51,983 nucleotides of DNA from Porphyra umbilicalis (Eukaryota > Rhodophyta > Bangiophyceae > Bangiales > Bangiaceae): assembly GCA_002049455.2 (NCBI GenBank), contig KV919191.1, forward strand, positions 1-51,983. The letters run 5' to 3'. The notes beneath the pieces were generated by a model. That model was given only the letters and a program-made list of their open reading frames with translations, did not search any database and was not told the DNA's origin. Of the stretch, positions 18,606 to 29,475 are shown in pieces. Both the position numbers and the translations under genes were made by a program. Positions within the stretch are counted from its first letter, which is position 1. Each line of letters opens with the position of its first letter.

Positions 18606-19717
18606 CAGCAATACGTGGTGAGAATTTCAATTCTTTGCATCTGACCCTTGGCGTCCGTCCTCTTCGGCAGGCACATTGTCCCCCTTATACACGCACCTTG
18701 GCAGCACCCCCCACCCCCTTTCCCACCCGTGAACGTCTTTTCAAGCAGGATCGTTGTGCGTGCATCATGGGCATGATGCCACAAAGAACACGAAAAAACA
18801 ATCCCGTATGAACACACCCCGTACGCACCACCCTCCAACACGCCCGCTCAATCCTCCACCACCCCCCACCGCACTCACGCGCCACACTCCCGATGCCTCC
18901 TCGACAACACTTTGTGGTACTTCACACGACAGCGTCGTGCTCCAACGAGAACGCCACTCCGGTCCACCGCTACACGTCCTCGCCGCCTGCGCCCTTGTCC
19001 ACTAGTCTACCCTCACCTCCCCCGCCGTCCGAGCAGCACCGCCCCTTGTACCGTTGTTGAGCAATTGCCACCGGTAGGAAGCGCTCGTGGATGCCACCGT
19101 TGGTGGACAGCGCCTCCACGACGCCCGACAGGTGAGCGCACAGCAGTGGGGGGAGGTGCCAAGCGACGCACCAAAAGCGGGTGAATAGCGACGGCCACCG
19201 TCGCGCGGTTCATGGGGATAGCTGGGGGGGGCATGTAGAGGAGAAGGAAGGAAGCGATCCGCGTGCCAGGGTAGAGACGGTGCACAGGAAGCATGAGGGG
19301 GGGGCGGGGGATGGCGGGCGTTGGCGGCGGGGGATGGGGGATGACTGGCGTTGGCGGCGGCGGGGGGGTGGGGGGGGGGGGGTGCGGGTGGGAGCTCCCC
19401 CCCCCCTCGACCGCCAAACCCGACGCCACGCGCATGAGCGACAGTCGATCAGACGCCTCAGCAACGTCGCGCTACCGCCGCTGAGGGGGCGGATGGGGAA
19501 AGGGCGGTGTCGGTGAAGTCGGCGGAATGCTCACGCAAGGCAACGCTCGGGTTGCGCCTGTCGATCATGCAAGAGTCTCAAGGCCGATTGCCAGACTTGA
19601 TCGGTGGGTCAACGTCAATATTGTGGGTCAATCTTGTGCCAATTTCATATTGCCAGTGCAGGATGGAAACGACATCTGTCTCTCAGGAGGGAGGGATATG
19701 AATGGAGACGCACTGTA

Positions 19718-21904
19718 CGTGAGGGAAGGTGCGGTGTTTGCGGGGTCGTGAGGGCGGGTTGACCGGGGCGGATGTGGTCACGCTCGCGTACTTTTTTGGG
19801 ACTTGCCGGAAATGTAGCCTCAGAGGCCTTAGAGAGCGTCTTCCTTTGAAATGTTCGCATGGGGGGTTGTGTGGTTGCGGGTCGCGTGGCTTCTCGAGCG
19901 GTCGCGGCCGTTCCCGTTGCCTGAAGTCGACCGGCGCAGCGCCGATGTCGACGAGATTGCGGGCTGACGACGTAGTGCTGTGGATTGGGAAGGTGGTGGC
20001 CGCCGACGGAGCATAGGCGATTGAGGGGGTAAGGGCTGAAGGAAGAGCAGCGTTTTTTTTGAGGGTACGTGGACCTTGGGAAGCCGGTCGGGGTACGAGG
20101 GTGCTAGGTTGTGGGGGGTGGTCGCGGTATGGGACGGTCGGCGGGGGCGCTGGCAACATGTTGGGCGCCGCGCCGGCGACGCCGCCACCCTCTGAGCGAG
20201 ACGGCGACGGCGGCCGGCAGTGGCCACACCGGTGGCGGTGTGGGGGAGCTGTGATTGCGGTCGACGTGGTCTGCAAGTCATCCGTCGTGCAAGGCGGCGG
20301 GGGGGGAGGAAGGGGAAGTGTGGCCAGTGGCGGCGACGACGGAGACGTGTCGGCCGCCGCGGCGGTGACGCCATCACCCGATGAGCGAGGCGGCGGTGGC
20401 CGGGGCCGCGGGTCAAGCGGAGACGACCAGCTCCACGAGTCATCCGCCATGCAAGGCCGAGATGGAGATGAGGGGGGGGAGTGCGACCACGGAAGGCGGC
20501 GGCGGCGAAGTGTCAGCCGGCGCGCTCGTGACGCCGTCATCCGCCGAACGAGGCGGCGGCGGCCGAGGCGGCAAGACGACCAGCTTTTGGTGGGCCCTGC
20601 CGCCCGTCCGTTCTACTCGCTGCCGCCTAGCCGCGCGCCTGGTACTACGCGTGGCACCCCCGCGTGGGGCGGGTGGGGTCGGCGGTCACCGCCGCTGGAG
20701 GAATTGCCGCCACGCCTGCCGCCAACGCGGCAGTGGGCGGTGGACGACAATGCGTGCGACGCGCGAATGCACACGGGGGCGACCGGCGGCCGCGGCTGTG
20801 GCAGCGGCGGCGGCGGCGACGGCGGCGGCGGCGAGGGCGGCGGCAGCGGCGAGGGCGGCGGCGGCGGCGGTTTTGGCCCGCGCGATGGCGGCGCGTGGGC
20901 GTCGTCTGTCTGCCGCCACGCGCAGCTGCTGCCGTCGGATGTGAGACCGCCGATGCCGTAGGGGCTTCACAGCCAACCCCGCGGCGGCAGCGGCGTCACT
21001 GCCGCCACCGCCAGTCGCGTAGTGGCCGCCGGAGCGGTCACGCAGGACCGCCGTGGCGGCTCCCGGCCGTCGGCATCCCCACCGACGCCCGCAGTGGGGC
21101 ACCGTCGGACCACGCACAGCAGCGGCGACGCTGGCTTCGGCACCCCCCCCAACGGCGTCGGGTCCGGCCGGGTATGGGGCACGCCCGACCCTGCCCCCCA
21201 CCGCCGCTGGTTCTGGCCCCCGCCCGCGGGTGCCCCCCGTCAACGCTGCGCGTATGCGCGCGTCGGGACCGCCTGTGCCGGCCGCTCAGATGGTCGCCGG
21301 CGCCGCAGTGTCGGCCCCCCCCCCGCCCCGCGTAGCAGCGGAGGCGGGAACGCGGCGGCCACCCCGTCAGCCAATGGGGCAGGGGCTCCCGGTCGGGCGC
21401 ACCCCAATCCATCCCCCGCACCGAGACGCCGCGCGTGTGCGCGCCGGCGCCGCGGTCTTGGCGCGGCGCCGCCGCCGCGCACGCGCGGCCGCGCCGCCAA
21501 CGGCGGCTCAGTCGGGGCGCGGAGGCGCAGCAGGCGCCGGCGCCGAGCGCCACGCCGACGCGGGGGATGCGGAGCCTTCCTCGGGCGCAAAGGACGTGAG
21601 AGCGCGTGGAGACAGGGAGGGGGGGGTGTCGAAGCCCCCCGCGGTCGCCCCACTGGTCCGCCGTCCACTCGCGGGAACTGCGTGGCGGAGACTGCGCAAG
21701 GGCGATTGCGCGGGGCTCTCGTGGTGGCCGCCCTGTAGTGTGGGTGAGAAAGGGGTGGAAAAAATACAAAAAAGCTGTTTTGGTGTGGCGAGACAGTGGC
21801 GTAGGTTTAGGTAGCATTGTGTCTGAGCAGCGTTGCCTCTCGCCAGAGCACCCTCACTTCTGCGGAAGATGCACGTGACGCTCCTGTTAATCTTTCGTCG
21901 TGTA
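19718..21904. other. GC-rich unassigned region with an imperfect ~170-bp tandem repeat
   Basis: A block reading GCCGNCGNGACGCC followed by a GAGCGAGNCGGCG-like motif recurs near 20161, 20347 and 20510. Long frames exist on both strands (plus 20059-20961, 21053-21814; minus 21038-21817) but are Gly/Ala/Arg-rich and antisense to each other. No domain recognised, so none is called a gene. Confidence 0.4.
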
Positions 21905-22600
21905 ATGCCAGGCACGTGCGTGCAATACCCTGGCCTTCAGGGCACGTACAGCCACGTTGAAGTGGTGGGGGGGGCGTCGGGCGGGGAAAGAGGTGCCGCC
22001 TCCGCCACCGCAGCGGCGGCTGCCCGCCGGCGTCGCGCGGCGCCCACGGGCGAGGCCGTCACTCCGCCGCGCAGCGCATTTGCGCACGGCGGGCAGGGTG
22101 GCCAAGACGGCGCACGGGCGGGCGCATGGGACTGATCGCCGCGCGACGAGGCGCCTGAAACCGCGCCGCTAGATGGCGTCAGCGACCGCCGACGCGCCGC
22201 CGCAACAGAAGACGGCGCGCAGGCACGATCACCCGCGGGTCATCGTGGGCGCATCAAGCCCCGGAAGTCGCTGCGCGCGGTCACCGCGCGCAACTCGGGG
22301 CGGTAGAGGGGGCACGGGGGCAGGCGCCGTCCGGGCCCAGTGACCCCTGTGGCAGGACAGTCCTTCTCAGCCACGTAACTCTATTCGCTTTTAGCGCCAT
22401 CGCGACCCTTCCAACACTGACACGCCCTCAGATCCCTGAGGACGCGAATGCAGACTGCCATCTCTGAAACGGAGAGCAAGTCCCTTGATCTAAGTATATG
22501 TGTGCATCACTACACTTTGAGAGCACCCTGTCCTAAAGGCCAGGGAAAATCGGTTCTGACGCTTCACAAGTCCAGGGTGATTTCGCGAACGCGCTTTCAG
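21905..22600 (-). repeat. dispersed repeat, copy 2 (inverted, uninterrupted)
   Basis: Reverse-complement counterpart of 11945-13135 without the 445-bp insertion. It begins near CAGGCACGTGCGTGCAATAC (21910) and passes through GGTCATCGTGGGCGCATCAA and the CCACAGGGGTCACTGG complement. It ends beyond CCTAAAGGCCAGGGAAAATC (about 22533) near the CGCGAACGCG block. Confidence 0.85.
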
Positions 22601-22805
22601 TCAAGAATAAATGCCTCGTACGGTCTGAAATCAAGAGGTGATTTAAAACAAAAAATCGGGTCCACTTTTGATTTAATCACACCTCTGACTCACCTCTGTG
22701 TTTCACCTTACCACCAATTTCATGGACGGCTTGACCTCGCGAGCGTGATATGATGCCCACATTGCGATCCCTCGTCTCAGGTATCGCCACCTTCTGCCGC
22801 CGCCT

Positions 22806-23010
22806 CTGCCGCCGCCGCTGCTGTCGCTGCCGCCGCCGCTGCTGTCGCTGCCGCCGCCGCTGCTGTCGCTGCCGCCGCCGCTGCTGTCGCTGCCGCCGCC
22901 GCTGCTGTCGCTGCCGCCGCCGCTGCTGTCGCTGCCGCCGCCGCTGCTGTCGCTGCCGCCGCCGCTGCTGTCGCTGCCGCCGCCGCTGCTGTCGCTGCCG
23001 CCGCCGCCGC
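22806..23010. repeat. 21-bp minisatellite, ~10 units
   Basis: CTGCCGCCGCCGCTGCTGTCG repeats almost without change. It is open in all frames (Arg/Cys on plus, poly-Ala on minus), so the flanking frame plus 22750-23019 and minus 22777-23163 are not evidence of a gene. Confidence 0.95.
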
Positions 23011-23012
23011 AG

Positions 23013-24558
23013 TCAATGAGACACGGTTGGGCGGGGTAGGGAAATGGGGGAGGGTGCGACCAAGGGTGTGTGGGGGGCGGCGCAAGTGAGAACCCAATCT
23101 GTGATGATGGCTTTGTGCTCGGAATCTAGCTTGCGTTCTTTTTGAAATGGTCATACAACACACTCCCAGGCTATTGGTTGCGCTCTGCGCTCTCTCGAGG
23201 ACCTATCCCCCTCGTCCTGTGTACCCGCGCCCGCAGCCTCCTTCCGCTCGCCGCTTTTATCCGTCGAGAAGTCGTACCATCACGACGAACCCCGATTGTC
23301 GAAGCGGTCGATCGTGCATGGCCACAGGTCCGCAGGGAAGCGGGTTTGGTAGCGAAGGAGCGCAGGGTCGGCCACACACAAGACGGGCGCAGCCGGCAGG
23401 TCCCCGACAACTTCCAACTCCTGTCGTGCGGGTTGGACTGCGCCGCTCTTCCCCACCTCAGCGCCCAAGCGGTCGCCACACCGACGCTCGTGCGAAACCG
23501 GTGCGTACCGGATTCAGCGTACGTACGCTGTCAGAGGCCTCGGTCGCCTGCTGTGCAGGACTGAACGCGTCTTGAAAGACCCCGCCCTCCATGCGTACCA
23601 TTGCCGCCGCCGCCGCCGCTGCTGCCGCCGCCGCCACCGGCCCGGCGCCGCCCCCGCCCGCCAGATGCGACCGCCACGCCGGCTGCGTCGCGGCCAAGCG
23701 ACCCGTGGCGCCCGCCGCCGGCACCTGCGCCGACGGTGGCGGTGGCCATGGCAGCGGCGACGCCGGCGGCCGCGCCGTCCACCTCGGTCGTCCTGGTACC
23801 CCTGCTTCCCCGGCGCCTGCCCACGCCCCCGCAGTACATCCGCGGTGCGTCGACCGTGGCCGCGACCAGCAGCGGTCGCTGCGCGCCGTTCGCCCCCCCC
23901 TCCAGCGGACGGCGGTCAACCCGGCGCGCGACCGCGACGCAAAGCACATGCCCCCCGCGAGCGCGGCCGTCAACCGCGCGGCGACGGCGGCGGCGGGTAA
24001 CCGGCAGCCGGCAGGGCAGCAGACGCGGCTGCGCACCGCCCGCCGCCCACGAGCAGCGGATGCAGCGGGGAGCAGCCACCGGTGCGCCCGCCGTCGCGGG
24101 CCGAGCGGCCGACCTTGCCGACCGCTTCGTGTGGCCGCTGCCCCGACGAGCGCTAGTGGCCGGCGACTGCCGTCGCGGCCGCGCCACGGGCGTGGCGCCC
24201 ACGTTTGTGACACCGTTTGGACGGCAAAAGGCCCGTCTGAGCCGTGGGGGACTGCGCGGGGGTTTTCCGGTCTTGCCGCTACGTCTGCCCGTTATTGGGC
24301 GAAGCTTCGCGCACATCCCCCCCCCCCCGCCCCCAAGGGACGCGCGAGAAGGGGCACCATCCGCACAGCACAGCTGCACATGGTAGCATCGAAATGGGGC
24401 GAGCCTGAGACCAGAACAAGCGCTTACGCGTACATGCCCTGAAGCATACACGCCAGCTTTTCAATATGCAAACAGAGCACGCCCACACCCACCGGTGGAC
24501 CCCCCCACGAGCCACGCACAACCGTCGCGCTCGGCACCGCAAGGCAAGGGAATAGACT
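23013..24558. other. unassigned GC-rich region
   Basis: Overlapping low-complexity frames on both strands (minus 23531-24451, plus 23591-24442). None has a recognisable domain, signal peptide with good start context, or relative in this window. A (CCG)n-rich stretch lies near 23600. Confidence 0.4.
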
Positions 24559-25902
24559 TTAGGCGTGCCCTCCCACGGCCGGAGCTGCAAGGCGGTCGGC
24601 CATCACCCCCGCCAGCCATGGCGAGGTGGTCAACTTGCCGTTCGCCTCCGCCAGCCATGGCGTGGTGGTAAAGTTTCCCGTCCTGGTCGCCGGCCACTTG
24701 CCCCCCTCCCACCGCTTCAACCAACACTCCTGGTGACGCCCCCTTAGCGCCGCAAACCCCCACACCCACACGTTGCAGTCGCGGCGGGCGCGACACGCGG
24801 CGGCGCATGCGGTACAGGTGCGCAACTTATGGCTGTCCCCCGCGACGAGCACCCGTCCTTCGTAGTCGGTCTCCCACTCGCCCGGGCACGGAGTCTGTGC
24901 CGTGTAAGGGAGCTTGCCGGACACCCACGTTGACGAACTGTTCATCGCCACCAGCTGCGGAGTCCTGTGGGGCATGCGGGCCTTGAGCCAGCACTGGCGG
25001 TAGCGGCCGGGCACGGCCGGGTTGGCGCCCCACACCCACGTCTCGCAGCCGGGCAGCCCCGCACACGCGTCGCGGCACGCAGCGCAGGTGGGGGTTAAAA
25101 AGGTGTGCCCGTGGGAGAGCACCAGCCCTCTCGCGTCAACGGTGGCGGGGTTGACCCACGCAGGGCACGCCGCGGCCAGCGGCGTCGGCCCCGGCACGCT
25201 GACGCCCGCCTCGATGGGGGCAGAGTTGAGCCCGCGCCCCCCCCCGCAGTGGAGCCATACCGACACAATGAGGCGCGCGCCAGGTGGGACGTCCGACATG
25301 GGCATCTCCCAGCCCCGTTGGCCGCGTGGCAGCGGCAGCCCCATCAACAATCGCTGAGCAGGGACCTTTGCGCCCGGCGGGCCCCCGTCAAGTTTGGTGC
25401 GCCAGCGGAGCGAGTGGAAGTCGAGCGGCGTCACCACCACCCACCGTGCCGTCGCGCTCGCCGGCAGGACGGGCGGCGGCGTCGACACCCACACGGGCGG
25501 CGGCATGGAAACCCGGTTCCAAGCCGACATCGCCGACCTCGTGCACCCGTCGGCGTTGCAAGCGCGGAGGCGGTAGGCGAGGGGTGGGACACCGTTGGGA
25601 CACAGGGGGGCGTACGTAAAGGACGCCCCGGTGGCACCGTCCACGTCCCTCCACGGGCGCGACGGGTCGGGGTTACGCCCAAATGTGGTCTCCCACTGGA
25701 GCGTCGTCGCCCCGCGCGCGGCGGCGGAGATGGTCGTCGACCACCCAACCTTGACGGCAACGATGCGGGGGGGTTGCCGCGTAATGACGGGCGGCGCACC
25801 TGCCGCTGCGGTGGCGACCGCCAACGCGGCGACGACCACCGCCGCGAGGCGGGTGGGGATGACGCGCGCCGGCCGGCGGGAGGGGGTAACAGGGCTGCCC
25901 AT
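24559..25902 (-). CDS. secreted protein with Ig-like/Fn3-like region and two PAN/Apple domains
   Basis: 447 codons from ATG 25902 (context GACCATGG) to TAA. Residues about 17-35 are a hydrophobic signal peptide ending AAAGAPP. Residues about 38-132 begin PPVITRQPPRIVAVKVGWS and look like an Ig-like beta domain, with Cys101, Cys115 and Cys120. Two PAN/Apple repeats follow, each with the same six-cysteine pattern: Cys246, 273, 276, 280, 286, 304, and Cys339, 363, 366, 370, 376, 393. Both contain the WVWG and QCWLK-like (QECWLK) signatures. PAN domains bind carbohydrate or protein, so an extracellular or cell-surface adhesion/recognition role is likely. The tail has a small duplication (TTTPWLAEANGK/TTSPWLAG) and no transmembrane segment or GPI signal I can see. 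The frame remains open upstream to 26529, but that part is Arg-rich low complexity and I exclude it. Confidence 0.87.
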   Translation of the reverse strand: MGSPVTPSRRPARVIPTRLAAVVVAALAVATAAAGAPPVITRQPPRIVAVKVGWSTTISAAARGATTLQWETTFGRNPDPSRPWRDVDGATGASFTYAPLCPNGVPPLAYRLRACNADGCTRSAMSAWNRVSMPPPVWVSTPPPVLPASATARWVVVTPLDFHSLRWRTKLDGGPPGAKVPAQRLLMGLPLPRGQRGWEMPMSDVPPGARLIVSVWLHCGGGRGLNSAPIEAGVSVPGPTPLAAACPAWVNPATVDARGLVLSHGHTFLTPTCAACRDACAGLPGCETWVWGANPAVPGRYRQCWLKARMPHRTPQLVAMNSSSTWVSGKLPYTAQTPCPGEWETDYEGRVLVAGDSHKLRTCTACAAACRARRDCNVWVWGFAALRGRHQECWLKRWEGGKWPATRTGNFTTTPWLAEANGKLTTSPWLAGVMADRLAAPAVGGHA

Positions 25903-27490
25903 GGTCGCAGGGGGGGGGGGGGCGACCCCCTGCCGTTGCGAGGGGCGGCAGCAGTCAAACCAGCAGCGGGGGCGGGGGGGGGGGAGGGGGGCGGTGGCGA
26001 GAGGGTGACGTCGACCCAGTGGCCGGGGGGGGGGGGGCAGACCGCCGCGTACACGGCGCGGGGTGTAAGGGGGAGCGCGTCGACGTCGACGCCGCCGCGG
26101 GCCCCTTAAGCGGGCCACGCGCCGCCCGACCCCCCGCGCCCGACCAGCGGCTACCGAGGAACGCCCGCCGCCTCCCCCCCGCCCCGCCCCATCGGTGCGT
26201 GCCGCGGCGGAGCGCTCCCCCGCAAGCGCCAGGCAGCTCCGACGTGCAGCGCCCGCGGCGGCGCCGCCGACGACCCGCCCCCTGCGCGTCGAGCGGCGGC
26301 GGCAACACGGCGGCAACGCGGCCGCAACGCGGCGGCAGCGCGAGCGACGGCCACGCGGTGGCCGCTGCCCAAGGGTCATTGACGCTGGCAAACGAAGCGT
26401 ACAGTAATACAGGCAATACAGTACAGTACCTTGTGCCACTTTGTAGACGGGCACCACCTGCCACCATCCTTCTGATTCGGTACATCCGCATCTATACGGG
26501 ATTTTCGATCCGGGCCTCGATTGTGTCATTCAGCGCATCGGGGGCGCTTTCGATGCGTTGTGGATCGACGCGGGAATCGTCCTGGTTCTGTTAAAGTTCA
26601 TCTAGACTCGATTTTCGTCTGTGTACCGATTCGAGCATACAATGCATCGTCACGAAACGGTGCCACGGTACTTGGGAAGTGACGCCGGCAGTTTTCAAAT
26701 TGCTCGCAGTACGTCTGAAATAACTGTACTGGGCCGTACTTGATCCCTCTTCTCCACAGTTTCTACACAATTCCCGGGTCTTTGAGATGTGGTGCACACA
26801 TAAAATCTACCTGTAAATCGACAGATTCTCGACTTTCAGCCTGGGTGTCAACCTCGCGCACGGCGTGATGGGGGGCCCTTGGCAGTGGCCAATGACTGGC
26901 CGCGGCGGTGTGGTGGGACCGCGCGCGGCACTTGATTGGCTGGATGGGCGGCGCCGGTGGTGGATCGGGTGGCGCCACATTGGGATTTTGACGTGTTCTT
27001 AGGGGCCGACCTTCACTGGTAGGACCCGCTTTCGTCATGGTGTTTGACCCGGCGCCTACGTATCGGCGCCGGAGGGTCCTAACCGCTGTTAGAGCGGCGG
27101 GCCTTCGATTTGTTTTGGGCCCCTGGGCGCGCGGACGCGTGCGCCCTGTGAGGGCATGCGTGGGCACCCGTCTGCGGACCTCTGCCTCCACTTCGGGGAC
27201 GTCTTGAGGGGGGATGGGACCGTGTGGGTGGCCGCGCGAGGGTAGATAAGAAGGGCCGCCGGCACCGTCTAGCGGGCGGCCGACCCGGATCATCAGACGT
27301 AGCATCCGTAAAAGCACCGCCCCAGGTAGGGGTGTTGCTTTGCGGACGGCTACGTCGCCCGTTCCTGTTTTCGGCTTTCGTGACTACGCTTCACGTCGCC
27401 CACACTACCCTCATTCGAGGTAGGGGGACCGCCGGGGGGACCGGAAATTGAAAACGACCTGATTCAGTTTCTGACAGCTGAGCGACACAA
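25903..27490. other. unassigned: 5' flank of the PAN gene and spacer
   Basis: 25903-26370 is very GC-rich; from 26400 the GC falls. The minus frame 26763-27317 (184 codons) matches nothing I know. A nested stem structure lies at 27020-27081 (arms TAGGACCC/GGGTCCTA around CCGGCGCC/GGCGCCGG). No gene supported. Confidence 0.4.
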
Positions 27491-27492
27491 TT

Positions 27493-27567
27493 CCATTGGT
27501 CGATTCTCTTCGTCATCCAACCAATCACATGTCCCGGAATGCACGTACCATCTTTCTATATAAATTT
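27493..27567 (+). promoter_or_regulatory. promoter-like CCAAT and TATA elements
   Basis: Inverted CCAAT (ATTGG at 27495), CCAATCA at 27521 and CTATATAAATTT at 27556-27567 occur in order and spacing expected of a Pol II core promoter. About 20 bp downstream lies the hairpin CACTGCG/CGCAGTG, then dispersed repeat copy 3. No coding frame follows that I can support. Confidence 0.45.
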
Positions 27568-27649
27568 GGTAGCGAGCACTGCGGCGAAAAACGCAGTGTC
27601 AGCGCGACACCCTCGGTTCCCGCAGCGGAGGCGCGCAGCGCCGGAGCCG

Positions 27650-27832
27650 GGCCCCGAGGGTGCCGAGCTGGCGCCTGCCTCCCTGCCCCCCCCACAAAGC
27701 CCAGTGACGCGCGGCGACCGCGCGGAGCGACTCTCGGGGTTCGACGCGCCCGCGATGACCCGCAAGTGATCGTGCCTGCGCGCCGGCTTCTGTTGTGGCG
27801 GCTCTTCTGCGGTTTGTGACACCATCTAGTGT
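27650..27832 (+). repeat. dispersed repeat, copy 3 (core only)
   Basis: Aligns with copy 1 around 12640-12815: GCGCGGCGACCGCGCG, GGGGTTCGACGCGCCC, GATGACCCGC and GTGATCGTGCCTGCGCGCCG are shared in the same order. Sequence on both sides is unrelated to copies 1 and 2. Confidence 0.8.
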
Positions 27833-29019
27833 CTATTCTACCGGAAAAAATGATCAAATGAGCTTGTGCTGAGGATCAAATGAGCTTCTGCAGAATCGGG
27901 GATTCCAGCGATCCTGCATATGAGAATGGGTGATCACGGCCTACAAACCCATTTCGTTGCTCTTCCCCGTGAGACCATGAGCATCTCAAGCATGGACCCG
28001 AGTGTTGCTTGGAGGAGATCCCTTTAGCCTACCTGCTATGAAAGAAGCGCGTCAAAAACGTATCAGGAAAGTCCATTCTAGCAAACCCGACGTCGACCTG
28101 CCCTCCCCCCCCCCCTCAAAAAGCGCCAAAAACGACGATTTCGTCTTGCATCGCTGTATGAACTGGCCCATGTTGGCCCCGTCTCCGGCCCTTTTCTCTC
28201 GCTCTCAGCGTGAGATGAATACGTAAGTCAAGAGGGGGGGTTGTTTACATACCATGCTGAGGCTCATGGTTCCCCAAGAAGTGGTGAAGCCCCGACCAGT
28301 GGGCGCTACGAGTGTTCGAGAAACAGCGGGTGGTGGCCACCGTAGGTCCTCCTTAATGCGCCCGGCTCGGCCCTGCCCGACCCATCCCCCTCGCCCACCA
28401 CCCGACCACTCTTTCGGACCCACTCTATCATGACTACATCCCGCTTGCATGCCCTCCGTGCCGACTTTTTCACCTTCTCCACGCCCCGCTTCTGTCATCT
28501 CAGGTAGGGGAACAGACGTCAAGAAGAGCGAGAAGTTGAAGGAAATAGGTCCACCAGGGCATGATGCTTTGCACAAGAGCCCGTACTTGATGAATAACTG
28601 CTCTCTGGGGTGTTTCACAGCGACAGACTGCGTTCTATCAGTGGTCTACCTTTTCCCCAACTCGGACCTTTGGGCAGCTTCAAAAGTTGACGCTTCAGTA
28701 CCTCTCGAGGTACATTAGCCGAGAGCTGAAGCTCGAGCGGGTGTCCCAAGGCCAAAACGGCATTGCTGAGCTCATTTATACAGTCAGAGCCACAGTTCGC
28801 TATTGTGCTTCTCACAAAAACTGGATCTGCAACATCCGCTTCAGCATCATGAACCGCCCCCTGAGCCAATGAAACAGTGATTTTGCAACGGAAGCTGATG
28901 CACCGAGGTCCAGTTTTTGTGAGAAGCACAATGTATGGGTTCCTCAGGACAGCCCTGCCGACAGCAGCATCAAACGGTTCTTTCTGGGTCAAACGAGCCC
29001 CCTCGTACAACAGTACAGA
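27833..29019. other. unassigned spacer left of Harbinger copy A
   Basis: Contains a perfect 24-bp inverted repeat, 28802-28825 against 28909-28932, with an 83-bp loop. A minus frame 28615-29448 runs through it. Its N-terminal half is the antisense of the transposase upstream region and its similarity to copy B stops at 29020, so I do not call it a gene. Confidence 0.45.
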
Positions 29020-29475
29020 CTGCACGATTTGGGGAGTGGGAGCTCTCCTCCCCAACTTGTTCAGCTCTCTCATTGGCTGGCGCTGCTTTGGCCGCCGTTT
29101 GAAATGCTTGTGTCGTGGCATCCGGCCTTCTTGAAACGTCAGTGACAAACAATGCACTTTGTGTCGCGGGAGAGCGTTCGAGCGATCACCGTTTGCAACG
29201 GTATCGCGACTGCTATGGACCGTCGCGTCGAGCACGCGACCACAGGTGACCGAGCCTCCATCCCGGGATGCGACCGTTTCGGGGCTCCAGCGGGGGGCAT
29301 TGAAACGGTCTGCCGGAGGGGTGGGCCAAAGGAAATCTGCTCTGACCGTGCGGTGTGTTCTCAGTGGGGTGCTGAGGAGATCCGAGTGAGGAGGCGCAGG
29401 CAGCGTAGCGCACTGGCGTCGTCGTCGACGACGACCGTCCGCCGCCACCGTCGTGGCGACCGTCTTCTTCGCGCG

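Larger units (their letters stand above)
15644..19715 (+). mobile_element. complete pogo/Tigger-type transposon, 4072 bp
   Basis: The left tip CAGTGCGTCTCCATTC (15644) and right tip (complement, ending 19715) are inverted repeats of about 25-30 bp. Both are flanked by TA (15642-15643, 19716-19717). TA-CAGT is the hallmark terminus of pogo/Tigger elements. It encloses the broken pogo transposase at 15971-18025. A second inverted-repeat element (18171-18605) sits between the transposase and the right tip. The 18606-19715 stretch is otherwise G-rich low complexity without a supported gene. Confidence 0.85.

Noticed and set aside
20059..21817. Gly/Ala/Arg-rich frames on both strands
   Set aside because: No domain, no copy-to-copy support, mutually antisense; composition alone explains them.
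28615..29448. Minus-strand 277-codon frame divergent from transposase copy A
   Set aside because: In copy B the matching frame diverges at 44353, the limit of element similarity. The shared part is antisense to the transposase leader and promoter, and the rest runs through the inverted repeat at 28802-28932.
29152..29475. MHFVSRES start of transposase copy A
   Set aside because: In copy B this leader is out of frame with the catalytic domain, while MDDP at 29476/44803 is in frame in both with better start context.
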